A stretch of 64,000 bases of DNA from Anarhynchus alexandrinus (Eukaryota; Chordata; Aves; Charadriiformes; Charadriidae): positions 1 through 64,000 of the forward strand of contig VUYV01000792.1 of the NCBI GenBank assembly GCA_008711295.1. The letters run 5' to 3'. The notes beneath the pieces are model-generated. The model was not told the origin of the DNA. It made no database searches and was given only the letters and a program-made list of their open reading frames with translations. Each line of letters opens with the position of its first letter. Position 1 is the stretch's first letter. Of this stretch, positions 37,337-48,560 are shown one piece after another. The translations under genes and the position numbers were made by a program.

Positions 37337-38629
37337 AGAAACAAGACAAACCCATCCTCCTTTATTCACCTCTCAACTTGAAATGAAAGGTGACATTCTA
37401 GGAAACACAAGGAAACAGACATGTGCATCACTCTCTCAGACCCGCGCTGTAACGGGGAATGGAAGAGCGGGTGTAGCGCGGGGATTCTGGGGGGTGTTCG
37501 TAAGGTATCTCTTCATCGGTGTAAGAAACCGAATCCTGAAATGTACTTTCTCCTGGCCGCAATCAGGTCCGGAACTGCTTTGGCAAGAGAGGGGCAAAGG
37601 AAAAAGGGAAAAGAAAACAAATCAAGTATTTGTGTGGGTTTTAAGAAAGGAGGATAACAGATAATATAGAACTTGGACAAGAAAGTGAAAGGTTTAGTAG
37701 TAATGTGTGTAAAGACGTGGATGTTGCCGTGTATGATGTAAAAGCAGAAGGTGGAGAATGTAATACTTTACATCTGAGGGACTGGCGGGGTACGTGTCGT
37801 TAACGAACAAACGCTGAGGAAGCTGGAGATAAAGGAGAGTGGTGTAAAAAGCAATGAAAAACGGTTCAGGCTAGAAAGATCTCATCTCTTAGAGAAGGTA
37901 GCGGTGTTCTAGGGGTAAACTGGTGCGCTGCTGTCTGAGGAGGTGATTTGCACTGTGGACAAACCTTACTTCAGCTGACGAATTCTGAGATAGTGAACTG
38001 GCGAGGGGACAGCCGAGAGCGTGAGCAAGGGACCGCTCTCCGGGGGGAAGGAGAGTAGTCACAGAGTTCTTCAAATGAAGATTTTGGGATCCCCCAAACA
38101 CCTTCTTCAGCGGTGTCGATAGCCAGGTGGGAGCACAACAAAGAAATCTGCTGCTGAGAAAGTTGAAATCGTCAGCAGAGAGGAGAGTTGGAGCGTTGTG
38201 TAGGAGGAACGGGTTGTCCGGAGAGTGAGAGAATTACTGGGATCAGATTAATGCTGAAAAGTGGAGGGTTGTGCTTCTGTGGTATCACAAAAGAATTTCT
38301 GCGTTGTGTGGGAGCGCTTTGGGGGGGTGAGAGAGGTGAAACGGTGGGGTGTGTTTGTGGGTTACGGGGTGGCTGCCACCAGAGAGCTGTGGCTGCGAGG
38401 AAAGGGCCGCGAGCCCGCTGTCGGGCTGGGGTGGGTCCTCCCAGGAGAGAGGTTTGGCACTATTGTAAAAGGCATCGATGAAACGTTGTTTGGAATGAGA
38501 TATAAAATACTGTGTTTCATATTCAGGCGGTGTTTTGATCTAGGAAGAGGAATGCCTATTTAAAGAGGAAGCTTGACCTAAGCAACTTTTTTAACTTAAC
38601 CAAAGATTTGCTTTTTGGCCTTTGCGTCG

Positions 38630-38830
38630 CACATCAGAGCCGGCGGCGGTTGCAGTGGAAGGGATGTTGGAGGTGAGGTAGGACGTGGGCGGTTCCTGGG
38701 CCAGGACGGATTCCTGCTCGCGTCCCGCCGCGGGGTTTCGGCTGGCGGAGCGGGCTCCTCTGCCCAAGCAAAGCTGCCCGCTCTGCCCCTCCTGGCGCTT
38801 GCCCGTGGCACTGGAGCCCGGGGTGCTCCT
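38630..38830. other. CpG-rich patch
   Basis: GC-rich sequence with GCCGGCGGCGG, CGTCCCGCCGCGGGG and similar motifs. Several frames are open on both strands because of composition. No promoter or exon signal is clear. Confidence 0.35.
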
Positions 38831-40439
38831 TTTTCACATGCAGCAATCAACGTAGAAAGGTGGGGTAAATAAAACAAGTACCAAATATGAGAGTTATGCC
38901 ACGCGTTAGAAACAAAGGGAGGGATATTTCCATCTTCCAGGCAAATACAGGGTCTGGTTACTGCAATCTGCGAATCTCGTGGGGAGGAAAGATCACGGAC
39001 TCCACTATGTGCACGTAGGGCTCTGGCAGGGACCGAACCTGAAAGGTTTCCCATGCTGTTGCCATTCTCCGGAACTTTTATCACCCAAAAAGGATCAAAG
39101 TTAATTGAGCTACCTGACAACTAACTGCAGCTGTGAATTTAAATGGGTTCTCTGGTGGGTTTTTTTTTTCCTTTTCTTATAATGGAGGAATTGTTATTTT
39201 TTTTAAAGATTCTGACTTCCTTAATTAGACCTGAGTTTGTCACGCTGGCAGTTACAACCTCAGAAAAAAATGTTTGGATGAAGGAAATACAATGAAAAGA
39301 GTCAGTGTGCGCACTGAAAGCAATTAAACAAAAGTTTTATCCAAAAAGAAACTATTCCTTTTGTCTGCCAGCCTTACCAAGTTTTATGAGCTCTTCCCTA
39401 GATTTTCAATTTTTATTAGTAGTACTATTATTATGCACAATTCCAGGGTCCTGTATTGAAACTCGGAGTTTCTTGCCATAGGCCGGTTCTGGTTATAAAC
39501 CAGACTTGTTTTTACGTGCCCCCGAAGGCCTCGCGCCACGGCGTTTCTAACGCGGTGTAGTGGGAGAGTAGCCCAGGGATTTGCTCATCATGTTTAATGT
39601 CAAGAGAAGTATTTCCTTGAGGTCGCCTGTCACTGCCGGCGACGACGCAGCAAGCGAGCAGCTCTGCGGCTCCCCTCCTCTCTGCGACATCTGCAGCAGA
39701 CGCCACTCTAAGCCCCTCAATTCCCAGTCATGAATGGGCTGTAAAAACAATGTGTCAGAAATGAAAATTGTTCCATCCTAATTTTTCACAGTTCTTTTTG
39801 ACAAAAGGCAAACAAGTCTCATGAATACGCATTTTCTATACCCTTATACATTATGTATCAGGCTACAGGAGGAGTGTTGGGAATTGCTTGGCCCTAGTAA
39901 GGGCCTTTGAAAACGCATAGTCGGTAAACAAACCGAGCCCTAGGACCGGTACGTACTTTTTTACATATTATATCATCGGCTGGGTGTGAGTAAGGGCAGA
40001 CGCGTCACTTCAGCGCTATACCTTCCGATAAATCTCCCCGTGTAACAACCTGTGGTGGAGCACTCCGTGTCTTCTTCTTATGAGCTGTAATGTCAGGCTA
40101 CCCAGAGCTATTCGGAGAAGTCTGAACGGGTTCCCCCCAGAAACTGTGCCGCCAAATGGAGCTAGAAATGCGACGAGAAGTGGTGTTAAGCTGTGTTAAA
40201 GACGGTTAGCTGTTTGTCGTATCGCACGCCGGTTTCCAAACGGCAGGCACCTCAACCTGGATTAGTGGTATTTTACTGTCTTACTGTAACACGTTTTCCG
40301 TCTCCGAGCATAAGCTTTTTAAACCTGCGTATTGATCAGCGCTAGGAAGGTGTTAGGCGTTCCTCGACAAGAATTACTCTTAATCTTTTGTGCGTAGATT
40401 GGGTTCTCTCTGTACGTAGCGACTGACAGAGATCCCGGG

Positions 40440-40530
40440 AGAACGATTGATTTCCGAGGAGCGGGAAGCGGGCGAGCGCGGAGCACGGTGCGTCCCGTCG
40501 CGGGGGCGCGAGCGTCCCGGGTGAGGATCA
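40440..40530. other. Compact CpG cluster
   Basis: About 90 bases with very dense CpG (GCGGGAAGCGGGCGAGCGCG and CCCGTCGCGGGGGCGCGAGC). It directly abuts the AT-rich candidate regulatory block that follows. A small unmethylated island next to an enhancer is a plausible but unproven reading. Confidence 0.4.
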
Positions 40531-40539
40531 ATTAGGGGA

Positions 40540-40760
40540 GCTCGCAGGAAATTCCTCATCGTTGTTAGTCAATGAAGATTTATGGTGTTTGCCTCTGTAA
40601 TAATTTTCTGATTGGGACCGCTTGACTAATGCAGACATAAACCAGCTGAGTTCCCGGTTTAATTGAAATGATAAGGCAGTTTGCAACTGCTTTTAGGTGT
40701 CACTGATAATTTACTCATGTGATTATGATTTAACTTTTCCCCGGCTGCTCCTGCCCCAGT
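40540..40760. promoter_or_regulatory. Candidate conserved AT-rich regulatory block
   Basis: Single-copy sequence with GTAATAATTTTC, GTTTAATTGAAATGATAAGG, TTAGGTGTCACTG (a T-box-like AGGTGT core) and TGATTATGATTTAAC. It has no repeat and no coding potential. Enhancer status is inferred from composition only. Confidence 0.25.
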
Positions 40761-42023
40761 GGGAACTAAAAACATTACAGAAGTGAAAGTATAAATTAGC
40801 TGCAGACAAACAACATATGTTTATATCTGCTCTACAGCGAGACGAGTATTTTCAGTGAAACCCCATCCAACTTGTTGATCTCGGCTTGGCGAAGGAAAAT
40901 GCTTAAGCTGTTTAAATCAGGAGCTACTTTTGCCTCTGCAGCTGTTGGACGTGAGCTGTAACGGGGCTGTGAAGTGTCTTGCAGTCCCAAGACACGTCCA
41001 TAACTACTAATAACGCTTCAGGAAAGACATGTACAATACTTCAAATACAAAAAAAAAAAAGCATTACTCAGGTTAGTAGGGATAGAGCTGCTCGGTGGAA
41101 GGAGCACTGCCCAAAGTAGAAGAAGGATAACCAGTTTGGCCCCACATAACCGCAATGGTTATCCCAAAGAGCGAACTCAGCTCTCAGCAGATGCTGCCAG
41201 CTTTAGATACGCTGCAGGAGCTGTATTTTTTCCTTCAAATTCGTATGGCTTTAAAGCAGAACTGTAACCTGCGCAGCGAAGAAAAGCAGAGCCAAGATGG
41301 ATGTCTGCCTTTGTTAGTTCTGAGAGAGTGCTGCAGCTTTCCAGAGCCTTGCTCCGCTGCCTGCTCAACGCCAAAGCTAGCAAAAGCACCAGGAAAAACT
41401 CAGAGAAGGAGTATTTAACTTGTTGTAGCAGCAGCTGGGAGGAAGGGTGGTAGGGGAGGCTGCAGAGATTTGACTAAAGGGTGCGAAAAGGGTAGAAGTG
41501 ATGTCTCTTCCAGCAGCTCTCAGATGTGGCAGGAGCACAACCAACTCTCTTCTTTACCCTTGGCAAAGGTGCTGGGCCTGCCACTGCGGGTTTTTCGTTC
41601 TGCGTTGTGTCAGATACAGAAAGTTCATTCTTTTATCCGCTGAGGCCAAGGAAAGGAGAAGCGCAGCCGGTTCGTGCTCTCTGGGCAAACCACAGTAGGC
41701 AATAAAGAGGGCGTCTGAGTGCAGTCATCTCCAGTCGCTTGCCCACAGGTACAGGTGGTGCTAATAAAAATGATTGTGGAAGACAAGATGATCCGAGCTT
41801 CTGTCAAGCAAAGCCTTTGCTTGATTTATGTGGAGTGAGTAGCAGTGTCACAGCGGGGCGTAATTTGGTACTGAAACAACGCAAAAACAGGAGAGTTGTG
41901 AAGGCCTTGCAGTGACCCGAGCCGTGAAAGCGGGTGGGGAAGCTCACGAGTGTGGGGGACATCGCAGAGCTGTGCACGCCCCGACCTGAGAGTGAAAGGG
42001 TGGGATTTATTTTTTTTTTTATT

Positions 42024-42164
42024 TTTTTGACAGTTTAAAAACAAAAAACAAAAAAGTTTTTGACATGACTCTGTGTAGTTTTCCTTTTATTCCAAATAAC
42101 GAGTTAAAAATACAGTCTTAAAAATGTCTTAAATGTCTTTATTTAAACAATAAACTGTCAAAAA
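42024..42164. repeat. 14-bp inverted repeat flanking the left copy of an 86-bp duplication
   Basis: TTTTTGACAGTTTA (42024-42037) and TAAACTGTCAAAAA (42151-42164) are exact reverse complements. They bracket an A/C-rich stretch and the 86-bp duplicated unit. A further GTTTTTGAC sits at 42056-42064. The arrangement looks like patchwork DNA produced during break repair. Confidence 0.8.
42065..42150. repeat. Perfect 86-bp direct repeat, left copy
   Basis: The 86 bases from ATGACTCTGTGTAG to TATTTAAACAA are identical to 42995-43080, 930 bases downstream. This copy ends 21 bases before the 5' edge of the CR1 at 42172. Confidence 0.97.
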
Positions 42165-42171
42165 CTACCTA

Positions 42172-42505
42172 CCTAAAGGGGGCCTACAGGAGAGCTGGGG
42201 AAGGACTTTTTACTGGGGCATGGAGTGATAGGACGAGGGGGAATGGCTTCAAACTGGAAGAGGGCAGGTTTAGATTGAACATTAGGAAGAAGTTTTTCCC
42301 TGTGAGGGTGGTGAGGCACTGTCCCAGGTTGCCCAGAGAGGTTGTTGAGGCCCCATCCCTGGAGGTGTTCAAGGCCAGGCTGGAGGTGGCCTTGGGCAGC
42401 CTGGTCTGGTGGGAGGTGTCCCTGCCTATGGCAGGGGGGTTGGAACTCGATGATCTTCAAGGTCCTTTCCAACCTAAACCATTCTATGACTCTATGATTC
42501 TATGA
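42172..42505 (+). mobile_element. CR1 LINE fragment, 3' end (young group)
   Basis: It begins CTAAAGGGGGCCTACAGGAG, the same ORF2 position seen inside the copy at 11806-12286. It continues through the codons for [20 protein letters not shown] and the CATAGG-type 3' UTR core (plus-strand CTGCCTATGGCAGGGGGG), ending ACCATTCTATGACTCTATGA. It is 5'-truncated, and the flanking DNA at the 5' junction is duplicated and rearranged. Confidence 0.96.
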
Positions 42506-42994
42506 CAGTCTGTTAGTGCCCGGCGCTATCGCTTATGGTTCTTAAAATTAAAGATCAGCCTTTGTTTTGTTTTTAAACGGCAGGCAGGTAGCTTGTATGC
42601 GTCTGTGGTTTGGATCAAACCACTTTTCAGGGGGTGTGATTCAGATGACGAGGTTATGAGAACGTGCCTCTTGCAGGGTGGTAAATCACTGAGGACTGAA
42701 ATATGCCTCACAAAAAAGCTGACTGCCGCACGGTACGGTGTAATTTCTTTCCTTCATTCTTTAAAACTGTGTTTTTAGGCTCCAGAAAACCGGTAACTTT
42801 AATTATCAGTGACAGCAATGATAACTTCAGCCAATCCCATTAACTCACTGAGAATATGTATTGGGATATAGTAGCTTATGTCAGTACCAGAAGTTAATAT
42901 TTATGTGAAATTACCATATTACACTATTTCAGGTAGAATGTTTACTTCCTATGTGAAGCAGAAGGAAAGGCTGCAGCATCTCAAATTCATTTCT
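42506..42994. other. Non-coding spacer between duplicated units
   Basis: No gene. Single-copy DNA lies between the CR1 and the right copy of the 86-bp repeat. Confidence 0.6.
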
Positions 42995-43080
42995 ATGACT
43001 CTGTGTAGTTTTCCTTTTATTCCAAATAACGAGTTAAAAATACAGTCTTAAAAATGTCTTAAATGTCTTTATTTAAACAA
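42995..43080. repeat. Perfect 86-bp direct repeat, right copy
   Basis: Identical to 42065-42150. Its flanks are ordinary single-copy DNA, without the inverted-repeat patchwork seen at the left copy, so this one is more likely the source. Confidence 0.97.
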
Positions 43081-46000
43081 GTATTTTGCTTCTTAAAACC
43101 CTTCGTCATGCTATTTACATGGATGGAATTTCAGTCGTTAAATTTAACTCTTTCTGAGAAAGAAGCAGAGTATTTTATGCAGACTTGGCCACTGTATTTA
43201 GCAAGCGGTGTTGTGTTAGAGAGCGCAACCAATTACTTCTTGCTGCTTTATTTCAGTAAGCTTTCAAAATGCAGGGAAAGCTGTCACGTTTATGGCTTCA
43301 TTCTGTAGGAAATTGCCAGTTTCATTAACAGGCTACTGAAGTCAAGCATTTTATTTTGAGCTGTAAGCCTGACTTTATGATGGCGACAAGAACTTGCTCA
43401 CTTCTGGAATGGTGGAAAAGGTGTTGAATGCGCGTACGCGCCAACCGGCACGTAAGCTTCGCTGTTGGGGGTGGTTTTTCTGACATTGTAAAATAGTTTC
43501 GGCCTGATTGCAGCAAAGCAAAGCAAAATCAAGTAAGTCTCATTATGAACTAGTCTTTCCTATAACGTGTATTTGCATTTGTGTTGAAGACATTCCTCAT
43601 CACGCGATAGGAATAGATACGCAAACACATAAGTGGCTCTTACTGCAGTCAGGGATTTATTTTTTTTTGGAGGTCCTGAAATCCTCCTGTCTGAATTCAT
43701 AGCAATTACTGTAGTCAGTGTTATTACTGTGTTCCTCATTCCCCTTGGCCTGAGCCTCCTTTGCCGGTTCTGGGAAGGTTGTTATTTATTCTCAACAAAG
43801 TTCAGACTCTTGAGATGAACCTTTGTGGGAGAACTGGCATTCGGAGTCAGCGTTATCCGTGCGGTCCTCCAGGGCAGGAGCGGGAAGGAGGGAGGGGTTC
43901 TGGGGAGACCGCTGACACGGGCACGCTTGGGAGGCAAAGCCTCACATCGCGGGAGGAAGGGCTGGTTGTCCCCTCCGAAAAGTCCGTGTGCTCTCAGAGC
44001 TGGGAGTGAGGTGGGAGAGATGCCAAGAGGAGTGTGGACCTTGTGAGAGAAATGGGAGTCTGGTAAAGAATACGTTCCTTTCTCTGTTTGTGACCAAAAC
44101 TAGCAGCTGCCAAGGGGAGGTCTCCCTTCGCGTGGTGGTCCCGGGAAGTGTACATAGATGAGATACAGGTACAGCCTATTCAGCTGTTAGAAGGTTAGGG
44201 AAAATTCACCTCCAAAAAAGGGCAAAAATTTGGCTGGGGAGTTGCTTCTTGGTATAACCTAAACAGCTGCTCCATCGCTATTTACATCTGAAACTGGTTT
44301 ATTTTAGCAGAAGTGTAAAATTCTCCCTATAGAAATAACCAGACAATTGCACAGTGTGACTAATTATTTTTGCTCTCTTCTTTTTGCAGTCAACTAAGTT
44401 GCCATCTCTTGGTAATTTGCTAACGTACAGGATGGGGATGTTCTTTCCGTCTCTTTCCTGCTACGTGTTTTTTTGGAAGCAAAGTGGAGTCAGTAGCAGA
44501 GTGGTGTGGAATGAACGGGTATGGATTATTAAAAAGTTTTCTTCCCATAAAGGGACAAAAGCACCAACCCGCGTTCCCGCTCTCCCTACGCACTGCTGTG
44601 CGGAGGCGTCATCTTCCACACTCTTCTTCATCTGCTCTCGATTCAGGTTAAAATGTTTGAAGGGATGGACGTGCTGATGTGACAGCTGTCACACGCGCAG
44701 GACGTGCTGCCTCTACTGAAATACAGGTTTCACACCGCTCATTACGCACGAGCTGAGGCTCCCCTATTTCTGCCGAGAATGACCAGAAAACCTGCGTGTA
44801 TCACCTAAGACTGACGTATTTTGGAGTTACACCTCACCTGCATAACCTAGTACTCTCTGGATATGTCGTTCTGGCTTCTCTGGGGAGGATTTGTCATTGG
44901 GAGATGCCAGGCAAATGGCATTCTGGTAGGGCAAAAATTCTGGCTAGGTGAGAAGAGCTGCCTCAGACGTGTGTTAGCCCACTACTGAAGGTCCCGGCAG
45001 GCAGCACCCCGTTCCGCGCTACCTGCGTCGCTGGGTGTGACTCATGAAAAAAAAGATAGGGAATTATCTGGTGATGAGACAGATTTATCAGCAGCGCATA
45101 CGATGAAACAGTGAAGTAAGAGATGAGATTGCTCCCCGAATGCTGCACAGGCAGAATTCATACAGTTAGAATTTATCGGTGTTCCTATTAGCTGATCTGG
45201 ATGATAGATGGTAGAGTAGGTCCCGGAGAAGTGCGGCAATAGAGATCTGCCACATTAATTGCGGCTCTTATCACGGCACCTTAGCATTCGCAGCGCACGT
45301 TTAGTAACTGCTGAACCAACTGTGTCTGAGAAGCAAATCTGTGTCTACGGATCACGTAGAATAGCTAATGATCAGCCTAATTAACCCCCCAAAACTTTGT
45401 GCATGACTAATATTCTGGCAAGCTTTTGAAACTGGGTAGGAACCTATTAAAAGCAGTTTGGATGTAGAGAAACTTTAATCAGTTTACTCATCTGAAGATA
45501 CTCATGAAGACGTTAAGGTGAGTTGCTTCGGGTACTGGCAGTGATATGTTTGCCAATGGCAAGGCTGATTTTTCGGAAGTTAGGTTGTGGGGAACGTGAA
45601 TGTCGTGAGAGAATAAAAATTGCCAAAATAAGCTCAGTGCGACTTCACTCGAATTTCATACAAAACCACGGTAACACAGCTGACATCATCTTTCTTTACT
45701 GCTCTGCAAGGAAGTGTATTTGTCAGGAGGGTACAGTTTTCTTCGTAGCAAGTGTAAAATGTGTTATATGGCAGCAGGCGCACTCCTGCTCTTCCCTTTT
45801 TAAAAAATCTTACTTAGGAGTTCAGCACCTTTGATTCCTTGAGTTTCTTTGACGAGACCATTGCCCCGTGCATCCATGGCTGTGTTTGAGGTCTTTTCTA
45901 ACAGTGGGTTGATTTTTTGTGTAATTTACCACTCGGAACACATAATTATTCAGTGTACACTTACATATCTAAAATACTTCATTTCAGTACTGCAGTACTG

Positions 46001-46672
46001 CAGAAGAATAATTTCAGGGACCTCCTGAGGGGATTATAGAAACTTTCTGATTTCTTGACTCCTACCTCAAACATATATGGCGTCTGCTAGGATTACTGTG
46101 AGCGCTTGTTCCAACCATTGTGAACGCTGCTGCTTCACTGTCCTGTTCGGATGTCTCTGATACCGTATCCAGACTCTGCTCTCGAAGTCAATGTAGATAT
46201 TTTTCAGTGGACTGAAGTGATGTTCTGTGACTTCAGAATGACTAAATTGCCGGTGATTTCTTGGGGAACAAGAGCACTTGTGCATTCCGGTCATGATAAC
46301 ACGGAACACGCATTACAAAACATACCCACCACACTGTCACAATTTGTATTACTAATATTACTAATTAGAATGGTGATGACATTTTCTTGCAAAAGATCAT
46401 AAAAAGAACAGAAAGTGTGACTGATTAATAAACAGTTTAATGAGGGTAGAAAATGGTACAAAATTAATCCGTTCTCACGATGCTCTTAGTATTGTACTCT
46501 TTGCAAGAACTTTTAAACTGCTCTTCTTAATGTGCCGACCCTGTGCTGTGGGTGCAGCACACCTGGCACTACAGTCGCAGCAGTGGAGTGGCCTTATTTC
46601 AGTTTTTCTTATAGGAAAAAGTAAAAATTGTGTATGAGAGACTTCCTAAAAACAAACTGGATAAACAATACG
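43081..46672. other. Non-coding stretch, no gene recognised
   Basis: AT-leaning single-copy DNA with no exon, RNA gene or recognised repeat. AGTACTGCAGTACTGCAG at 45988-46006 is a short repeat/palindrome. A moderately GC-rich segment lies at 43850-44040. Confidence 0.5.
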
Positions 46673-47638
46673 TAGAATCATAGAATGGTTTGGGCTGGAA
46701 GGGACCTTAAAGACCATCCAGTCCCACCCCTCTGCCCTGGGCAGGGACACCTCCCACCAGCCCAGGTTGCTCCAAGCCCCGTCCAACCTGGCCTTGAACA
46801 CCTCCAGGGATGGGGCAGCCACAGCTTCTCGGGGCAACCTGCGCCAGGGGCTCACCACCCTCACAGCCAAGAATTTCTTCCTAATATCTAATCTAAATCT
46901 CCCTTCTTCCAGTTTGAAGCCATTCCCCCTCGTCCTATCACTATATGCCCTTGTAAAAAGTCCCTTCCCAGCTCTCCTGGAGCCCCTTTAGGGACTGGAA
47001 GGGCACTATAAGGTGTCCCCGGAGCCTTCTTTTCTCCAGGCTGAACCCCCCCAACTCTCCCAGCCTGTCCTCCCAGCAGAGGTGCTCCAGCCCTCGCAGC
47101 ATCTCTGTGGCCTCCTCTGGACCCGCTCCAGCAGGTCCATGTCCATCTTCTGTTGGGGGCTCCAGAGCTGGACGCAGTACTCCAGGTGGGGTCTCACCAG
47201 AGCAGAGTAGAGGGGCAGAATACCCCCCTCGCCCTGCTGGCCACACTTCTGGTGCAGCCCAGGATGTGGTTGGCTTTCTGGGCTGCAATCGCACAAAAGC
47301 TCATGTTGAGCTTCTTGTCAATCAGCACACCCAGGTTCTTCTCCTCAGGGCTGCTCTCCAGCCATTCTCCGCCCAGCCTGGAGCTGTGCTTGGGATTGCC
47401 CCGACCCAGATGTAAGACCTTGCACTTGGCCTTGTTGAACTGCATGAGGTTGGCATGGACCCACCTCTCCAGCCTGTCCAGGTCCCTCTGGATGGCATCC
47501 CTCCCCTCCAGCGTGTCTACCTTGCCACACAGCTTGGTGTCATCAACAAACTTGCTGAGGGTGCTCTCCATCCCACTGCCCATGTCACCAGCAAAGCTGT
47601 TGAACAGCACTGGTCCCAGTATTGACCCCTGAGACACC
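46673..47638 (-). mobile_element. CR1 LINE, longest copy: reverse transcriptase part to 3' end
   Basis: Read on the minus strand it starts at [12 protein letters not shown], the conserved CR1 reverse-transcriptase block. It then shows [11 protein letters not shown] (about 47532-47556), [14 protein letters not shown], the [14 protein letters not shown] block, [24 protein letters not shown] (near 47112-47144) and SLEKRRLRG, and ends in the CR1 3' UTR. The frame is open for about 148 codons from the 5' break to a stop near 47194, then continues in other frames. It therefore carries only a few disabling changes and is fairly young, but it lacks the endonuclease and ORF1 and cannot be active. Confidence 0.97.
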
Positions 47639-47660
47639 ATATATAGACACCATATATATC
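47632..47660. repeat. Short AGACACCATATATA tandem at a CR1 5' edge
   Basis: The unit GACACCATATATA occurs twice in a row, and the first copy overlaps the last bases of CR1 homology. It may reflect a slippage or filler event at integration. Confidence 0.7.
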
Positions 47661-47804
47661 ATTATACATCAATATAATCATTCCTCTGTCCTGTGCTCTA
47701 GTTCCTATCAAACTGGTACTAAAATCCTGGCTCCAGTTAAATTCCTGATGAAGTGAGGAATGTATCCTGAGTTTCTCTCTTACCCCCCTCGTGTTCTCAG
47801 TCCC

Positions 47805-48030
47805 GCAGAGCGCCCGGCGAGGCCGTGGTGCTCGTCCCTCCGAGCGGTGCGGGATGGGACTACCCTGCGCCCGGGGGTGGCCCCGGCCGGGCCAGGGGAG
47901 GCTTTGGAGTGAAAACCCTGCTGCTGCCCTTCCTTTTCACCGGCCCTCCTGGCCAGGAGAAGGCCTGCCGAGCCCCTCCTGCCTCTCACCCACCCGGGCT
48001 CGCGCGGGGCGCACGGTGCCTGACTGCTTT
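47805..48030. other. CpG-rich patch
   Basis: GC-rich stretch with GCGCCCGGCGAGGCCG, GCGCCCGGGGGTGGCCCCGG and CGCGCGGGGCGC. Plus and minus frames are open by composition. A small CpG island is possible. Confidence 0.35.
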
Positions 48031-48309
48031 GCCGGTGATGTTTAAGAGTAGTTACCAAATGGTACCAATGCCGGAGAAGGCTCTACTGCTTCAGATCCAA
48101 ACCCGCAACAGGAGGAGAGTATACGTTATACCGTGCTAATTTTAAAAACAAATCATTTTTAAGGGCAGTGTTAAGGACATACAGTCTTCCTCTGGACTCT
48201 GGGCTGTTTTATTTGGTTTTACTAGAATTTTTTTCTTTTTTTCTCTCTCTCCTTTATCAGACAATAATCTTTGTTGTCATCAGATGCTGCTTTTTTTTTT
48301 TTTTACCTG

Positions 48310-48560
48310 CTTAATTTAGTGACAGGTTGCCAGCTAAACTGCTGTTTGGTTCTAAGCAATAAAATCACGCAGAAGATGTCCTTGTTATGTTCATCTAATT
48401 TAACTAATGAAAACATCTGTCATTAGGAACCTCTTAAACAGTTACAATGCCGTCAGATTGTTCACAAGTGGTCTAACTCTGCATTTGCCATCTTCATCCG
48501 TTTAGTAACATCATTTAAGGCTGCAAAATATACTTGTCCGTTTAGTACAAATACACTGGG
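48310..48560. promoter_or_regulatory. Candidate conserved AT-rich regulatory block
   Basis: Non-repetitive sequence with CTGCTTAATTTAGTGACAGG, CATCTAATTTAACTAATG and CTGTCATTAGG, and no coding potential. TGACAGG/CTGTCA cores are of the TALE-homeodomain kind. The enhancer call is inference only. Confidence 0.22.

Larger units (their letters stand above)
34779..42064. other. Non-coding stretch, no gene recognised
   Basis: No supported gene over about 7.3 kb. It contains a poly-C tract with an N (37316-37336), CpG-rich patches (38630-38830 and 40440-40530), a possible regulatory block (40540-40760), and A12 and T-rich runs (41047-41058 and 42011-42020). A duplicated GATGTCGCA unit occurs at 35954-35971. 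The longer minus-strand frame at 38596-39120 overlaps the CpG patch and shows no family signature. Confidence 0.5.

Noticed and set aside
38596..39120. 174-codon minus-strand open frame
   Set aside because: Over half lies in the GC-rich patch 38630-38830 where stops are rare. The rest has no recognisable motif, and a competing frame is open on the other strand.
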